In this document: positions 63,023 to 64,000 of the stretch, in pieces
Position numbering within the stretch: position 1 is the stretch's first letter
Layout of the letters: the number at the start of each line of letters is the position of its first letter
NCBI RefSeq assembly: GCF_026013545.1
Contig: NZ_JAPDOG010000003.1
Span: 248,001-312,000, forward strand
From: Defluviimonas salinarum
GTDB lineage: Bacteria; Pseudomonadota; Alphaproteobacteria; Rhodobacterales; Rhodobacteraceae
Direction: 5' to 3'
DNA: 64,000 nt
Translations under genes and position numbers: made by a program
The notes under the pieces: model-generated
Database searches by the model: none
Told to the model about the DNA's origin: nothing
The model's input: only the letters and a program-made list of their open reading frames with translations

Positions 63023-63051
63023 CGCATAGCGGCTAAACCCGCGCCTGTCCA
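63023..63051 (-). promoter_or_regulatory. Promoter of the arginine leader/argD transcript
   Basis: Minus strand TGGACA (63051-63046), 17-bp spacer, TATGCG (63028-63023). The predicted start site, 5-8 nt further, includes the A of the leader ATG at 63015. Confidence 0.5.
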
Positions 63052-63121
63052 CCGAAACCTTCGGCCGCCGCGTTCCGCCCCCGTTTGTGCTACCATCGCC
63101 CGATCAAGGGGAGAGGAACGC

Positions 63122-64000
63122 ATGAAGGTCAGCATCGTCCAGGAGCCGCCGGTCTATCTCGATATTGAGCGATCGCTCGAGCGGGCCGTTTCGCTGATCG
63201 GCGCGGCCGCGGCCGGCGGGGCGGAGATGGTGGTCTTTCCCGAGGTCTGGCTGCCGGGCTACCCGACCTTCGTCTGGCGGCTCCTGCCCGGGCGCGGCAT
63301 GGCGGCGACGGATGCGCTTTTCCGCCTGTCGCAGGCCAATTCGGTCGATCTGTCGCGCGACGGGCTGCGCCCCGTCCGAGAGGCCGCCCGCGAGCACGGC
63401 GTCGTGGTCGTGATGGGCCACCAGGAGATCGACGGCCGGTTCAGCGGCAGCACGCTCTTCAACAGCTGCGCCATCATCGACGCCGACGGCACGCTTCGCA
63501 ACAACCACCGCAAGCTGATGCCGACCAATCCCGAGCGCATGGTCTGGGGCAGCGGCGACGGCCAGGGCCTGCGGGTGGTGCCGACCGCCGTCGGCCGCGT
63601 CGGCGCGCTGATCTGCTGGGAGAACTACATGCCGCTCGCGCGGTTCGCGCTCTATGCCCAGAACCTCGACATCTATGTCGCGCCGACCTGGGACAGCGGG
63701 CCGACCTGGCTGGCCACGATGCAGCACATCGCGCGCGAGGGCGGCGTCTGGGTCATCGGCTGCGCCACCGCCATCGAGGCGGCGGACATCCCCGCCGATC
63801 TGCCCCACCGCGACGAGATCTTTCCCGACCCCGGCGAGTGGATCAATCCCGGTGATGCGGTCGTCTACCAGCCCTTCGGCGGCGTGGAGGCCGGCCCGAT
63901 GCATGCCGAGAAGGGCCTCCTCTCGGCCGAGATCGACGTCGCGCGCGCCCGCGCGTCACGGCGCAAGTTCGACGTGGCGGGCCATTACGCGCGTCCCGAC
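63122..64000 (+). CDS. Nitrilase family carbon-nitrogen hydrolase (3' truncated)
   Basis: 293 residues are visible and the frame is open at the window end. The catalytic triad is E41 (VVFPEVWLPGYP), K131 (NNHRKLMPTNPE) and C165 (ALICWENYMP). The CWEN context is that of true nitrilases, which turn nitriles into carboxylic acids and ammonia, rather than amidases. GGGAGAGG precedes the ATG. Divergent from argD; the 259-bp gap between them contains the arginine leader. Substrate unknown. Confidence 0.9.
   Translation, partial: MKVSIVQEPPVYLDIERSLERAVSLIGAAAAGGAEMVVFPEVWLPGYPTFVWRLLPGRGMAATDALFRLSQANSVDLSRDGLRPVREAAREHGVVVVMGHQEIDGRFSGSTLFNSCAIIDADGTLRNNHRKLMPTNPERMVWGSGDGQGLRVVPTAVGRVGALICWENYMPLARFALYAQNLDIYVAPTWDSGPTWLATMQHIAREGGVWVIGCATAIEAADIPADLPHRDEIFPDPGEWINPGDAVVYQPFGGVEAGPMHAEKGLLSAEIDVARARASRRKFDVAGHYARPD

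Noticed and set aside
1-64000. CRISPR array, tRNA/rRNA genes, insertion sequences, prophage or integration site
   Set aside because: No regular short repeats, no tRNA-like cloverleaf, no transposase or integrase frame and no long terminal inverted repeats were found by reading.

Overview
The window is about 64 kb of very GC-rich chromosomal DNA from an alphaproteobacterium, most likely the order Rhodobacterales (Paracoccaceae/Rhodobacteraceae type). The evidence is the gene order coxB-ctaB-small ORF-ctaG-ctaE-SURF1-thrC, a hut cluster with HutD, HutF and HutG, a membrane urate hydroxylase with a C-terminal haem domain, a DUF1178 protein, and short GC-rich intergenic repeats of a type I associate with this group. 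I see no rRNA, tRNA, insertion sequence, prophage or CRISPR array. Genes are dense, often overlap by 1-4 bases, and look like core or soft-core chromosome rather than an island. No gap between genes exceeds 300 bases; the longest (62863-63121) holds a probable arginine leader peptide.

Layout. 1-7 kb: the end of a TPR protein, a GST/MarR divergent pair, a LysR gene divergent from urate hydroxylase puuD, and a coupled dioxygenase/aldose-epimerase pair divergent from its own LysR gene. 7.1-15.1 kb: complete histidine degradation, with hutC (repressor), hutD, hutF, and hutI-hutH-hutG-hutU; a perfect 14-bp dyad sits between hutF and hutI. 15.2-30.6 kb: Kdo transferase, threonine dehydratase-like enzyme, Nudix, DUF1178, SDR, NTF2-like, aspartokinase lysC, a cyclase/LysR pair, ptsP, EcsC, GNAT, flavin reductase, SulP transporter, and an epimerase-DoxX fusion with a DUF2269 partner. 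30.7-36.4 kb: FAD oxidase, MBL-fold protein, an orphan polyamine-type binding protein divergent from a LuxR regulator, a 54-aa ORF and an XRE regulator with a GNAT-like tail. 36.4-43.8 kb (minus strand): a ten-gene run starting with the cytochrome c oxidase genes and ending in thrC, an M16 peptidase and rimJ. 44-64 kb: tldD, cupin, dprA, topA, L,D-transpeptidase, scoAB, meaB, DUF3108, hrpB, MFS, TSUP, sterol desaturase/LysR, argF-argD and a truncated nitrilase.

How it fits together. The window joins amino-acid catabolism (histidine, threonine) and synthesis (aspartate family, threonine, arginine) with terminal respiration and envelope or DNA maintenance. Several divergent pairs carry visible operators. 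The most notable regulatory features are: an 18-codon peptide with seven arginine codons ahead of argD-argF, apparently on a leaderless transcript; an in-frame internal start with a strong ribosome binding site in lysC; a perfect FNR box between coxB and tldD; CtrA-like boxes ahead of dprA and in a convergent gap; and a dispersed hairpin repeat in three copies, one of which supplies the argD stop codon.
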